Below, piece after piece: positions 52,439-61,663 of a stretch of DNA of 64,000 bases (position 1 is the stretch's first letter; the number at the start of each line of letters is the position of its first letter). The stretch is from Mucilaginibacter gilvus (lineage in GTDB: Bacteria > Bacteroidota > Bacteroidia > Sphingobacteriales > Sphingobacteriaceae): assembly GCF_004054195.1 (NCBI RefSeq), contig NZ_SBIW01000011.1:1-64000 (forward strand). Reading direction: 5' to 3'. The notes under the pieces were generated by a model, which was not told where the DNA came from, searched no databases, and saw only the letters and a list, made by a program, of their open reading frames with translations. Made by a program: the position numbers and the translations under genes.

Positions 52439-53689
52439 ATGAGTGAACATTTACAATCCATCATCACACAATACAAAAACGATCAGGAATCAGTTTATAA
52501 CACCTGGTTCATCAATAACGAAGAACGGTTAAAAGCATTTCGCTCTATCCGTAGGGGAGTGTTACAAGTTATCGATGATATTAAGACCAAACGATTTGGG
52601 AACGATTTTAAAGGAACATCACTTGAATTTGTTTTAAGTTGTATTACAGAGCAAAAACAGGTTTTTGAAGGGGCATCGCATCCTTTTTATTGGAAACCCA
52701 AATTACGGATACCTGATATTTATGAGAACCAGACTAACAAGATAGCCTTCGGCCAATTTTTAGAGAACTGTATCAACGCAAAAAATGAAGAACAGCTCAT
52801 TAGGGAAATTGAAAAACTGGATGCTTTAAAGATTAAAGGTTTGGGGCCTGCTGTGGCCAGTATCCTTTATTTTTTACATCCAACTTTGATGCCTCCATTT
52901 AATACGGCAATCATCAATGGGTTTAATTATCTTTTCAAAGACAAAAAGAAATTGGGGAGTTGGAGCGAATACCTCAAGATCAGGGAAGTTATCATGGATA
53001 TGAACCGCAAGCATTGCAATGAATTGTCTTTAGACACGGGTGCATTCGCAGGCTTGTTATTCGAGGTCGGCACACAAAAGTTGTTGTTAGGTAAAGATGA
53101 ATACCTTTCGGAAACGGAACGGACAAGGCTTGAAAAGTTGATTGCAAAGCGGCATAAAGACAAACGGGTTGAAACGGAGGACGAGCACTTGCATAATGAA
53201 ATGCAGTACCATTTGTTGAAAATCGGCCATTCCCTTGGATATGATGTGATCGCGGCTTCAAATGACCGTTCCAAATCATGGAGTGGCAACAAGTTTACTT
53301 TTATTTCACTGGCAGACTTTCCGGACCTGGCATTGGAAAAAGAAGTATTGAATACCGTTAAATTAATAGATGTGCTATGGTTTGAAAAGGGAACGGCTAA
53401 AGTCATCGCTGCTTTTGAGGTGGAAAAGAGTACCAGTATCTATTCCGGTATTTTAAGGCTGACAGATCTAAGTTGCAGCGTGAACAACAAAGAAGAGGTT
53501 TTATACCTCGTGGTTCCGGACCAGCGGGAGAAAGATGTGATCATGCAGCTGTCGCGTCCGTCAATCAGGCAAGGAAATATGCAAATGAAGTATATATGCT
53601 TTAGCGATCTGCGGCAACACTGTGATGCCTTATGTAAATTTGGTGATGATCATTCCATCATGCAAAAGATAGCCCGTACAGTCGTTTAA
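52439..53689 (+). CDS. putative nuclease-like protein with HhH and PD-(D/E)XK-like segments
   Basis: A 416-residue soluble protein. The middle carries LKIKGLGPAVASILYFLHPTLMPPFNTAIINGF (about 130-160, cited here as a helix-hairpin-helix-like GLGPAVAS). The C-terminal half has a stretch that could be a PD-(D/E)XK nuclease core: IDVLWFEKGTAKVIAAFEVEKS (about 302-323), with Asp and the pair FEVEK as candidate metal ligands. The combination suggests a DNA-acting enzyme, for example a solitary restriction-like or repair-like protein; no methylase partner is nearby. It interrupts the metal genes, which makes it look like an unrelated insertion. The function is inferred. Confidence 0.45.
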   Translation: MSEHLQSIITQYKNDQESVYNTWFINNEERLKAFRSIRRGVLQVIDDIKTKRFGNDFKGTSLEFVLSCITEQKQVFEGASHPFYWKPKLRIPDIYENQTNKIAFGQFLENCINAKNEEQLIREIEKLDALKIKGLGPAVASILYFLHPTLMPPFNTAIINGFNYLFKDKKKLGSWSEYLKIREVIMDMNRKHCNELSLDTGAFAGLLFEVGTQKLLLGKDEYLSETERTRLEKLIAKRHKDKRVETEDEHLHNEMQYHLLKIGHSLGYDVIAASNDRSKSWSGNKFTFISLADFPDLALEKEVLNTVKLIDVLWFEKGTAKVIAAFEVEKSTSIYSGILRLTDLSCSVNNKEEVLYLVVPDQREKDVIMQLSRPSIRQGNMQMKYICFSDLRQHCDALCKFGDDHSIMQKIARTVV

Positions 53690-53755
53690 TAAGTTGTCGC
53701 AATAGGATATAAATATAAAACGAAATTATGTAAAACAATTTAAGGGTCTGTTGTT

Positions 53756-53763
53756 TAACTTTG
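53756..53763 (+). promoter_or_regulatory. -7 promoter box upstream of the His-rich exported protein gene
   Basis: TAACTTTG fits TANNTTTG and ends 8 bases before the ATG at 53772, implying a very short or absent leader. No clear -33 element. Confidence 0.3.
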
Positions 53764-53771
53764 TATTGAAG

Positions 53772-54248
53772 ATGAAAAGTAAAGCGCTTTTATTATTATT
53801 CATATTCATGCTAAACACCGTTACCGGGTTTGCTTGCGCTATACGTATGTCTATTCATGAACAGGAGGAAACTACAGAACACCATGATACAAGTGCTGAA
53901 GTTACCGATCATCACCACAATGGCGATGAAGCTACCGAACATCATCATGAACATCGCAAATTATCCCAGCCTTTGGTTCATGGAGAACCATTATCGAATC
54001 AAACCGCTATCTCTAATAACGATCCATGTTGTCAGGGATCAGTTAACAATTTTAATACTTTAGCCAAGGTAACTCCACAGTCAAGCCACATTATTTTACT
54101 GGCACCCTTTACTTACATTGGTACTTATCACCAATTCCTTTTAAAGCCCATTTCGGTTAGTCAAACCAATCGATTCGTATCGATTGACGGACGACGACGG
54201 CCTCCCACATATCCTATCCGTATCGCGCTAAAAAGCTTTCAGATTTGA
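53772..54248 (+). CDS. exported His-rich protein, probable metal binder
   Basis: I use the ATG giving MKSKALLLLFIFMLNTVTGFAC (158 residues), which starts a normal signal peptide; an in-frame ATG 21 bases upstream adds only MFNFVLK. After the signal comes a striking His-rich stretch: EQEETTEHHDTSAEVTD, then DHHHNGD and ATEHHHEHRK (about 26-62). NNDPCCQGS adds a CC pair and the tail reads GRRRPPTYPIR, again the CC / PP pattern. It is likely a periplasmic copper, zinc or nickel buffer. It begins the second metal gene block with the DUF3347 genes. Confidence 0.65.
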   Translation: MKSKALLLLFIFMLNTVTGFACAIRMSIHEQEETTEHHDTSAEVTDHHHNGDEATEHHHEHRKLSQPLVHGEPLSNQTAISNNDPCCQGSVNNFNTLAKVTPQSSHIILLAPFTYIGTYHQFLLKPISVSQTNRFVSIDGRRRPPTYPIRIALKSFQI

Positions 54249-54325
54249 TTAATTAATAGATCACCAGAACTATATGGCTCTGCCATGTTCCAATTTTCCT
54301 ATTACATTAATAATTAATTCAGATC

Positions 54326-54826
54326 ATGAAAAAGATATTTTTATTGGTTGTCCTGATGGCAACTGTTTCTACCCAACTACTTTTTGCGCAGGATACTAAG
54401 TCAACCTCGCTTACACCTTTATTGGCATCTTATTACGATATTAAAGATGCTTTGATCAAATCAAACAGTGCCGATGCTGCTACCCATGCCGGAGATTTTT
54501 TAAAAGCGGTTAACGGCGTGGATATGAAATCGCTTGCCGCAGCGGATATGTCCACTTTTATGGCCGCACAAGAAAGGTTGGCGTTCGATGTCAGGCATAT
54601 TTCCGAGAGTAAGGATATCGCCCATCAGCGAGAGCATTTCGCTAATTTTTCAGCTAACTTTTTTAAACTGGCTAAAGCTGTAAAATTAACCGATAAGCCT
54701 GTTTATTATGCTTATTGCCCGATGAAAAAGAGCTATTGGTTATCTTCTGAGGACGCGATCAAAAACCCTTACTACGGCAGCCAAATGCTTACTTGCGGTA
54801 AGGTTACCGAAACCCTGAACAAATAA
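54326..54826 (+). CDS. exported DUF3347 protein
   Basis: A 166-residue protein with a signal peptide (MKKIFLLVVLMATVSTQLLFAQ). The body is the helical DUF3347 fold: LTPLLASYYDIKDALIKSNS, AAQERLAFDVRHISESKDI, AHQREHFANFSANFFKLAK, followed by YYAYCPMKKSYWLSSED and NPYYGSQMLTCGKV. The paired CPM and TCG cysteines with His are the probable metal site. DUF3347 is also the C-terminal domain of some CusB adaptors, so it may be a periplasmic copper chaperone for the efflux pump. The next gene is a lipoprotein paralogue. Confidence 0.85.
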   Translation: MKKIFLLVVLMATVSTQLLFAQDTKSTSLTPLLASYYDIKDALIKSNSADAATHAGDFLKAVNGVDMKSLAAADMSTFMAAQERLAFDVRHISESKDIAHQREHFANFSANFFKLAKAVKLTDKPVYYAYCPMKKSYWLSSEDAIKNPYYGSQMLTCGKVTETLNK

Positions 54827-54907
54827 GTCAACTAATTATTTCTTTATAACTCGATCACCCTGTGCTTTCATTTTGTACATGGTGGTCAATAAATTTATAA
54901 TCATACC

Positions 54908-55516
54908 ATGAAAAATCTAATCATTGTTTCATTGATCAGCCTGGCTTCATTTTCAATGATCGCCTGTAATAACACGAATAAATCAGCTGCTAACAGCACA
55001 AAGGACACGGCCGCTTCAACAAATGCTGCACCGGCCGATGCTAAATTAACTACTGCAAAAGGAGGCGTTGATCCCAAAACTACTGCTTCTGTTAAAGAAA
55101 TGGTGGGAAACTATTTACAACTAAAAAACGCGCTGACCAAAGATAATAGCACGGATGCGGCTACCACTGGAAAAGCGCTATTAACGAGTTTTGCAAAACT
55201 TGATCAATCGGTATTAACACCAACGCAAAAGAAATCCTTTACTGACATCGCTGATGATGCGAAAGAAATGGCAGAGCATATCGGGATGAGTGGCGGTAAG
55301 CTACCTCACCAGCGGGAGCATTTTGATATGTTAAGCAAGGATATGTATGACCTGGTTAAACTATTCGGCGCAGCACAACCTTTGTTTGTAGATCACTGCC
55401 CTATGTATAATGATAAAAAGGGTGCCATCTGGCTGAGTGAGACAAAGGAAATCAAAAACCCCTATATGGGTTCAGGTATGTCAACCTGTGGTACCATCCA
55501 GGAAGAATTAAAATAG
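54908..55516 (+). CDS. DUF3347 lipoprotein
   Basis: A 202-residue lipoprotein: lipobox ASFSMIAC with Cys20, then a Lys/Thr/Ala-rich linker (about 21-60) and a DUF3347 domain with LQLKNALTKDNSTDAATTG, LPHQREHFDMLSKDMYDL and the cysteines of DHCPMYNDKKG and MSTCGTI. It matches the upstream DUF3347 protein domain for domain, so it is a tandem paralogue. It should be anchored to a membrane facing the periplasm and may bind copper. It is 5 bases from the haem-binding-domain gene. Confidence 0.85.
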   Translation: MKNLIIVSLISLASFSMIACNNTNKSAANSTKDTAASTNAAPADAKLTTAKGGVDPKTTASVKEMVGNYLQLKNALTKDNSTDAATTGKALLTSFAKLDQSVLTPTQKKSFTDIADDAKEMAEHIGMSGGKLPHQREHFDMLSKDMYDLVKLFGAAQPLFVDHCPMYNDKKGAIWLSETKEIKNPYMGSGMSTCGTIQEELK

Positions 55517-55521
55517 CCGTT

Positions 55522-55989
55522 ATGAAACGTGTAATTAAGATTTCGCTAACTGTAATTGTGGTTCTATTGATCATTATCCAATTCATCCCCCGCGATCATA
55601 ATGAAAGCGAAGCTATGCCTGCAAATGACATCAGCAAGGTGTATGCAGTTCCGGTAAACGTTGGTGACATTCTTAAAACGTCATGTTATGACTGCCATAG
55701 CAATCATACCGAATATCCGCTGTATTCCTGGCTCCAGCCAATCAGGCTGATGATGGACAGGCACGTCAGCAAGGGGAAGGAAGAACTGAATTTTAATGAG
55801 TTTGGGACCTATTCCTCCAGGAAACAAAGAAGTAAATTAAGGGCTATCGGTGAAAGTTTAGACGAAGGCTCGATGCCATTATCTTCCTATAGTCTAATTC
55901 ACAGGACTGCCATTCTTTCAACAAAAGATAAAGCAACACTCATGAATTGGGTTAAACAGAACAGCGATAGCCCCTTACTAAAAAATTAA
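55522..55989 (+). CDS. membrane-anchored haem-binding domain protein
   Basis: A 155-residue protein with an N-terminal membrane anchor (IKISLTVIVVLLIIIQFIP). The rest is the Haem_bd domain of Bacteroidota, with the c-type-like motif SCYDCHSNHTEYPLYSW (CxxCH at about 54-58) and a conserved ISKVYAVP lead-in. This is a small periplasmic cytochrome-like protein. It lies 5 bases after the DUF3347 lipoprotein and 2 bases before the multicopper oxidase, so it may pass electrons in copper oxidation or be needed for a redox partner. Confidence 0.85.
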   Translation: MKRVIKISLTVIVVLLIIIQFIPRDHNESEAMPANDISKVYAVPVNVGDILKTSCYDCHSNHTEYPLYSWLQPIRLMMDRHVSKGKEELNFNEFGTYSSRKQRSKLRAIGESLDEGSMPLSSYSLIHRTAILSTKDKATLMNWVKQNSDSPLLKN

Positions 55990-55991
55990 AG

Positions 55992-58667
55992 ATGAAAAAA
56001 GTACTATTTGTAGCGATGATGCTTTGCTTTAAGCAGGTCGCATTCGCTCAAAACGATATGCAAAATATGGCTGGTATGCAAAAAAAACAACCAGTCACCT
56101 ATACCTGTCCCATGCACCCGGAAATCCATTCGACCAAGCCGGGTAATTGCCCTAAATGCGGTATGAAACTGGTTCAAGAAAAACCTAAAGCTATGGCGAA
56201 AAAGGCGGCGGGTACGCCCTCGAAAGCACCCGGAAAGAAAGCGGATGATATGAGTGGAATGAAGATGGACGGGATGAAAATGGATCAGAAAAAGTCACCC
56301 ACTGAAAAGCCGGATGGTATGCATATGTCTAAAGATACCGGTAAAAAAGCAGGTGATATGGGCGGGATGAAAATGGACGGGATGAAAATGGATGACGCCG
56401 GTGAAATGGCCACTGATATGAAAACCGCAAAAGCAAAGTTAGGCCCCATCAAAACACTGGTCAATAATGTGCCGCCACGCACTGTTCGTTATGATCTCTA
56501 TATAGCAGATACTATCGTCAACTATGCGGGTAAGCCAAAAAGGGCAATTGCGGTGAATGGCAGCATTCCCATGCCAACCCTGACCTTCACTGAAGGCGAT
56601 ACCGCCGAGATCTATGTGCATAATAAACTAAAAGAAGAAACATCCCTGCACTGGCATGGGCTTTATTTACCCAACCGTTATGACGGCGTACCTAATCTGA
56701 CACAAATGCCGATCATGCCGGGTGAAACGCACTTATACAAGTTTCCGATCAAACAACATGGCACCCACTGGTACCATAGCCATACCGGATTGCAGGAGCA
56801 GATCGGTATGTACGGTGCTTTTATCATGAATAAGCGGAAAGAATGGAATATCCCAACCTTACCGGTGGTGTTAAGCGAATGGACAAACATGAACCCTAAA
56901 GAGGTTGACCGTAGTTTACACGCCGCATCCGACTGGTTCGCTATCCAAAAAGGCACTACCCAAAGTTATCTGGAGGCGATCAAAGCAGGCCATTTTAAAA
57001 CTAAAGTAGCTAATGAGTGGAAGCACATGAATGCGATGGACGTGAGCGATGTTTACTATGATAAATTTCTGATCAACGGTAAAGATCAAAATGAACAGCC
57101 CCAATATAAAGCCGGGGATAAGGTAAGGCTGCGTATAGCTAATGGCGGCGCCACTTCCTACTTCTGGCTTAAATATGCCGGTGGTAAAGTTACAGTGGTT
57201 GCCTCTGATGGTAATGACGTTGATCCGGTTGAAGTGGACAGACTGATTATTGCACCCTCTGAAACCTATGATGTAGTAGTTACTATTCCGGACAGCAAAA
57301 GTTATGAGTTTTTGGTTACTCCTGAAGACCGCACCAAATCAGCTTCACTTTGGTTAGGCAAGGGGGAAAAGGTTTATGCAGAAAAAATGCCGAAACTGAA
57401 ATACTTCGCCGGTATGAAAATGATGAATGACATGATGGACATGAGCGGTAACATGGTACAAATGGATGGCATGAAGATGCAGAACCAAACCATGGACATG
57501 AATGCCGTAATGTATCCTGAAATAACCGGGGCGGATAAACCACAGGCCGACGATAAAAAAAGTGCTATGCCAGCTATGCAGATGGCAAATGATAAAAGTA
57601 TGGCTGGTATGAATATGGCGGCAGACAACTCGGATATTGTTACCCTTAATTACGGTATGCTCCGTGACCCTCATAATACGACATTACCCAAAGGCCCGAT
57701 GAGGGAACTTAAATTCGATCTGACCGGCAACATGAACCGTTATGTTTGGACAATGGATAATAAAACGGTATCCGAATCAGATCGGATCTTGATCAAAAAA
57801 GGTGAAAACTTAAGGATCATTCTATACAACAACAGTATGATGCGCCACCCGATGCACCTGCATGGGCACGATTTCAGGATAATTAATGGCCAAGGTGAAA
57901 ATGCCCCAATGAAAAACGTGGTGGATATTATGCCGATGGAACGGGATACCATAGAGTTCAACGCCTCTGAACCTGGCGGCGATTGGTTCTTTCATTGCCA
58001 TATTTTATACCACATGATGAGCGGTATGGGCAGGATATTCAGTTATGAAGATTCACCGCCTAACCCAGAAATACCTGATCCCAAGCTGGCGCGGAAGATG
58101 TTGAACATGGACGACCAGATGCCACATTTCATGGGCAAACTTGGATTGGAAAGTAACGGAAGCGATGCGCAATTTATGCTATCTAACACCCGCTGGCAAG
58201 CCAGTACGATGTGGCATTTAGGCACCAATGCTAAGATGGGTTATGAAAGTGAAACGATGGTTGGCCGTTATATCGGTCGTAACCAATGGTTATATCCTTA
58301 CATTGGCTTTGATTATCACTATAAAAAGTTCAATCCCAACGAAAAAAACATTTTTGGAAGTGACTACAAGAATTTGTTCGGACAGGTGAGCAATAAGAAT
58401 AACCGACATACCGTAGTGGCCGGTGTTGCCTATACCTTGCCGATGCTTTTTGTGGCGGATGCACGTATCGACGGCAACGGTAAGTTGCGCTTCCAGTTAG
58501 GACGGGACGACATACCGGTTTCGAGCCGTTTACGCTTCAATATCATGGTGAACACCGACAAAGAATATGCGGCTGGTTTAAGATATATTGTTACTAAGTA
58601 TTTCTCCTTGTCAACGCACTACGATAGTGATATGGGCTTGGGTGGTGGATTGACGCTGACTTATTAA
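55992..58667 (+). CDS. multicopper oxidase fused to a metal-binding N-domain and a CopB-like C-domain
   Basis: An 891-residue secreted oxidase with a signal peptide (to about residue 20). First comes a heavy-metal-binding domain (YTCPMHPEIHSTKPG, CPKCGMKL, about 36-61), then Met-rich repeats (GMKMDGMKMD). The cupredoxin part (about 155-700) carries all four copper motifs: HWHG (about 222), HWYHSH (about 257), HPMHLHGH (about 618) and HCHILYHM (about 668). Met-rich inserts lie between domains 2 and 3. The last 180 residues (from about TSMWHLGTNAKMG) resemble the outer-membrane CopB barrel, ending GGGLTLTY. It should oxidise Cu(I) in the periplasm. The fusion of PcoA/CopA and CopB functions is notable. 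Confidence 0.9.
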   Translation: MKKVLFVAMMLCFKQVAFAQNDMQNMAGMQKKQPVTYTCPMHPEIHSTKPGNCPKCGMKLVQEKPKAMAKKAAGTPSKAPGKKADDMSGMKMDGMKMDQKKSPTEKPDGMHMSKDTGKKAGDMGGMKMDGMKMDDAGEMATDMKTAKAKLGPIKTLVNNVPPRTVRYDLYIADTIVNYAGKPKRAIAVNGSIPMPTLTFTEGDTAEIYVHNKLKEETSLHWHGLYLPNRYDGVPNLTQMPIMPGETHLYKFPIKQHGTHWYHSHTGLQEQIGMYGAFIMNKRKEWNIPTLPVVLSEWTNMNPKEVDRSLHAASDWFAIQKGTTQSYLEAIKAGHFKTKVANEWKHMNAMDVSDVYYDKFLINGKDQNEQPQYKAGDKVRLRIANGGATSYFWLKYAGGKVTVVASDGNDVDPVEVDRLIIAPSETYDVVVTIPDSKSYEFLVTPEDRTKSASLWLGKGEKVYAEKMPKLKYFAGMKMMNDMMDMSGNMVQMDGMKMQNQTMDMNAVMYPEITGADKPQADDKKSAMPAMQMANDKSMAGMNMAADNSDIVTLNYGMLRDPHNTTLPKGPMRELKFDLTGNMNRYVWTMDNKTVSESDRILIKKGENLRIILYNNSMMRHPMHLHGHDFRIINGQGENAPMKNVVDIMPMERDTIEFNASEPGGDWFFHCHILYHMMSGMGRIFSYEDSPPNPEIPDPKLARKMLNMDDQMPHFMGKLGLESNGSDAQFMLSNTRWQASTMWHLGTNAKMGYESETMVGRYIGRNQWLYPYIGFDYHYKKFNPNEKNIFGSDYKNLFGQVSNKNNRHTVVAGVAYTLPMLFVADARIDGNGKLRFQLGRDDIPVSSRLRFNIMVNTDKEYAAGLRYIVTKYFSLSTHYDSDMGLGGGLTLTY

Positions 58668-58683
58668 ATATAGTGGCAGCATA

Positions 58684-58713
58684 GTTCATAAGTGATTCTT
58701 ATCACTTATGAAC
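58684..58713. terminator. perfect inverted repeat after the multicopper oxidase gene
   Basis: GTTCATAAGTGAT-tctt-ATCACTTATGAAC, a perfect 13-bp stem with a 4-base loop, 17 bases after the oxidase stop. No T-run follows, so it may be a terminator, an mRNA-stability hairpin or a palindromic operator for the next gene. Confidence 0.55.
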
Positions 58714-58794
58714 TTGTTGATGATCAGATAAATATAAGGCCAATTAGTGGATTTTTGTGATAAATAACATTTACTTCCATTAAACAATCAAATC

Positions 58795-59250
58795 ATGAAA
58801 AAACTAAATCTGCTGTTGCTGATCTTATTGGTCATAACAAGTGGCGCCACGGGTACATTCGCCCAAACCGTCCGCGATTCTTCCCAAAAAATATTTATTA
58901 ACGCCAAGGGTGGGATACATAACCATGCCGGGACAAAACTTGGCTATATTGATAAAAACAATATGGTTAGGGATAACACCGGCAAGGAGTTATATTTTAT
59001 CGATAAAGATGGTAGTGTTATTGGCTCCGACGGACGAAAATTAGGTATGGCGAAAAAGAATGGATCGTACTATAATATCAACGGCGAGAATGTTTTAAAC
59101 ACCAAAGATATTGACAAGGAGAATTGCGCCATCTTAGATCCGCAGGGGCATAATTTCGGAACGACACACAAAAACTATAAGCTCCATGCTTGCGCCGCGC
59201 ATTGCTACTGGTTAATGAAGGCAAAGGAACAAGCAGTAAAAAAATCATAA
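58795..59250 (+). CDS. exported repeat protein, beta-flower-like
   Basis: A 151-residue exported protein (signal MKKLNLLLLILLVITSGATGTFAQ). It contains four or five copies of a short repeat of the form LGYIDKxNxVxDxxG: GGIHNHAGTKLGYIDKNN, MVRDNTGKELYFIDKDG, SVIGSDGRKLGMAKKNG and SYYNINGENVL. Such repeats form a small closed beta-structure (called 5-fold beta-flower in some databases). The C-terminus has HACAAHCYWLM with two Cys and two His. It lies in the copper island; role unknown. Confidence 0.65.
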   Translation: MKKLNLLLLILLVITSGATGTFAQTVRDSSQKIFINAKGGIHNHAGTKLGYIDKNNMVRDNTGKELYFIDKDGSVIGSDGRKLGMAKKNGSYYNINGENVLNTKDIDKENCAILDPQGHNFGTTHKNYKLHACAAHCYWLMKAKEQAVKKS

Positions 59251-59279
59251 TTATTTAACTGATATTAAAATTTAAGATC

Positions 59280-59501
59280 ATGATGTACTACGGAAATTTT
59301 GGAGGAATGCATTTGATATGGTGGTTCATTTGGATGATCCTGCTGTTTTGGATATTCGCGACACCTTATGATATTCCGGGCCAACGGAAGCGGAAAGACA
59401 CGCCGCTGAATATGCTACAAAAGCGATTTGCTGCCGGTGAAATCACGACGGAAGAATACCACGAGAAGAAAAAGATACTTGAAACGGATTTAGCCAAATA
59501 A
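59280..59501 (+). CDS. SHOCT-domain small membrane protein
   Basis: A 73-residue protein with one Trp-rich membrane helix (about 10-28, HLIWWFIWMILLFWIFA) and a C-terminal SHOCT domain, PLNMLQKRFAAGEITTEEYHEKKKILE. Such short proteins often precede copper ATPase or multicopper oxidase genes in Bacteroidota. It is 9 bases upstream of copB, so the two are coexpressed. Function unknown. Confidence 0.85.
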   Translation: MMYYGNFGGMHLIWWFIWMILLFWIFATPYDIPGQRKRKDTPLNMLQKRFAAGEITTEEYHEKKKILETDLAK

Positions 59502-59510
59502 TTTACAATT

Positions 59511-61535
59511 ATGGACATGAACAAAATGCCGGAAGGTATGGATCACAGTAAAATGCACAAAGGCAATGACCAGCATAAGGGAATGTCGGAGCATGACCAC
59601 CACGCCATGATGATCGCTGATTTTAAAAAGCGGTTTTATGTGGTGTTGGCATTGACCATTCCTATTATGCTGCTATCAACCATGATACAGCATTTTATGG
59701 GCGTAAACTGGACTTTTACAGGTTCTTCCTATATTTTGTTTGCCTTATCATCGGTGGTGTTTGTTTATGGTGGCTGGCCATTTTTAACTGGACTCGTTGA
59801 TGAGGTAAAGTCAAAAAATCCCGGTATGATGTTCCTGATCGGGTTTGCCATAACGGTTGCTTATTGCTATAGCGTTGCTATTGTATTCGGTTTAAAGGGA
59901 ATGGACTTCTTTTGGGAACTGGCTACGCTTATCCTGATCATGCTGTTAGGGCACTGGATAGAAATGAAGTCCGTAATGGGCGCATCAAATGAACTGGAGT
60001 TGTTGGTTCAGCTCATGCCCTCAGATGCGCACATGGTCATGCCGGATATGGTGCATGATGTAAAAACAGATACGCTAAAAGAGAACGATATTATCCTGAT
60101 CAAGCCCGGCGAGAAAGTCGCAGCAGATGGGATCATATTGGAGGGTGAAAGTTACCTGAATGAATCGATGCTGACCGGTGAATCCAAGCCGGTATTAAAA
60201 GCAAAGGGCGATAAAGTAATTGCCGGCTCTATCAATGGAAATGGCTCTTTTAAGGTAACCGTATCTCACGCAGCTAAAGATTCCTATTTGTCGCAGGTTG
60301 TTAAATTGGTGGACGATGCACAAAAATCCAAATCTCAAACACAGCTTTTAGCAGATACCGCCGCAAAATGGCTAACCGTTATCGCGTTGGTTACGGGCAT
60401 CGGCACGTTCCTGTATTGGTATTTAACAGGCCAAACCTTAGCATTTGCTATGGAAAGAATGGTAACGGTGATCGTTATTTGTTGCCCTCATGCTTTGGGG
60501 TTAGCAGTACCGCTTGTTGTGGCTAAGTCAACCGCCTTGTCAGCCAAACATGGCTTGCTCATTAAAAATCGAACCGCGTTTGAGAATGCAAGGAAAATTA
60601 CCACCATTGTATTCGATAAAACGGGTACGCTTACCGTAGGAAAGTTTGAAGTGTCAAAGGTGGTTTCCCTAAATAAGGAATTTAAGGAAGATGAGTTGAT
60701 TCGTTTGTCGTCAGCGCTGGAGCAAAAGTCTGAACATCCCATTGCTACCGGCATCCTGCAAAAAGTAAAAGACCTGAAACTAACGATCCCGCAAGCTGAA
60801 AACTTTAAGGCGATCACGGGCCAGGGCGTAGAAGCGACTGTCGAGGGCAAAACGCTATTGGTAGTTAGTCCTGGTTATTTGAATGAAAATAAATTAGCTG
60901 TACCGGATGGATTTACCGCCAATGACACCGAAACGGTGGTGTTTATATTGATCGATCAAAAACTGGCGGGATACATTGCCCTATCAGATGAACTGCGTCC
61001 CGAATCAGCGGAAGCGATTAAAACACTAAGGGAAGAAAATATTAAATCCATTTTGCTAACAGGCGATAACAGCAAAGTAGCAGCCAGTGTAAGTAAAACG
61101 TTAGGCATGGATAGCTTCATTGCCGAGGTATTGCCACATCAAAAATTAGAAAAGATCAAAGAATTACAAAGTAAAGGTGAGTTTGTAGCGATGACCGGCG
61201 ATGGTGTTAACGATGCGCCGGCTCTTGCCCAAGCAGATATCGGCATAGCTGTAGGGTCGGGAAGCGATATTGCGGCAGAAACAGCAGGGATCGTTTTAGT
61301 GAACAGTAATCCAAAGGATATTGTAAGTCTGATCCTGTTTGGCAAAGCGACTTATCGCAAAATGATACAAAACCTGATCTGGGCAACAGGTTATAATGTA
61401 ATTGCTTTACCATTGGCCGCAGGTGTGCTTTACAACCAGGGCATTGTATTAAGTCCGGCAGCAGGTGCCGTGCTAATGACCGTCAGCACCGTTGTTGTTG
61501 CGATCAATGCCAGCTTGTTAAAAGTAAAAGCTTAG
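59511..61535 (+). CDS. copB: copper-translocating P1B-type ATPase, CPH type
   Basis: A 674-residue P1B ATPase. The N-terminus is not an HMA domain but a Met/His-rich stretch: MPEGMDHSKMHKGNDQ and SEHDHHAMM. The ion-binding motif is CCPHALGLAVP (CPH near 324-326), which marks the P1B-3 (CopB) group, linked to Cu(II)/Cu(I) and silver. Other motifs are LTGESKPV, FDKTGTLTVGKF (about 368) and MTGDGVNDAPALAQADIGI. It complements the CPC-type CopA at 46644. The SHOCT gene just upstream shares the transcript. Confidence 0.95.
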   Translation: MDMNKMPEGMDHSKMHKGNDQHKGMSEHDHHAMMIADFKKRFYVVLALTIPIMLLSTMIQHFMGVNWTFTGSSYILFALSSVVFVYGGWPFLTGLVDEVKSKNPGMMFLIGFAITVAYCYSVAIVFGLKGMDFFWELATLILIMLLGHWIEMKSVMGASNELELLVQLMPSDAHMVMPDMVHDVKTDTLKENDIILIKPGEKVAADGIILEGESYLNESMLTGESKPVLKAKGDKVIAGSINGNGSFKVTVSHAAKDSYLSQVVKLVDDAQKSKSQTQLLADTAAKWLTVIALVTGIGTFLYWYLTGQTLAFAMERMVTVIVICCPHALGLAVPLVVAKSTALSAKHGLLIKNRTAFENARKITTIVFDKTGTLTVGKFEVSKVVSLNKEFKEDELIRLSSALEQKSEHPIATGILQKVKDLKLTIPQAENFKAITGQGVEATVEGKTLLVVSPGYLNENKLAVPDGFTANDTETVVFILIDQKLAGYIALSDELRPESAEAIKTLREENIKSILLTGDNSKVAASVSKTLGMDSFIAEVLPHQKLEKIKELQSKGEFVAMTGDGVNDAPALAQADIGIAVGSGSDIAAETAGIVLVNSNPKDIVSLILFGKATYRKMIQNLIWATGYNVIALPLAAGVLYNQGIVLSPAAGAVLMTVSTVVVAINASLLKVKA

Positions 61536-61663
61536 TACAATAAGATATAAATTTTAATCGGAATTATATAAAATGATCAGCAAGAGTAGCTTCTATATTT
61601 ACGGCAGAGTATTTAAGCGATCTATGTCGCAATATTTCCAACGATAAACGTTTTAATAAGTAC

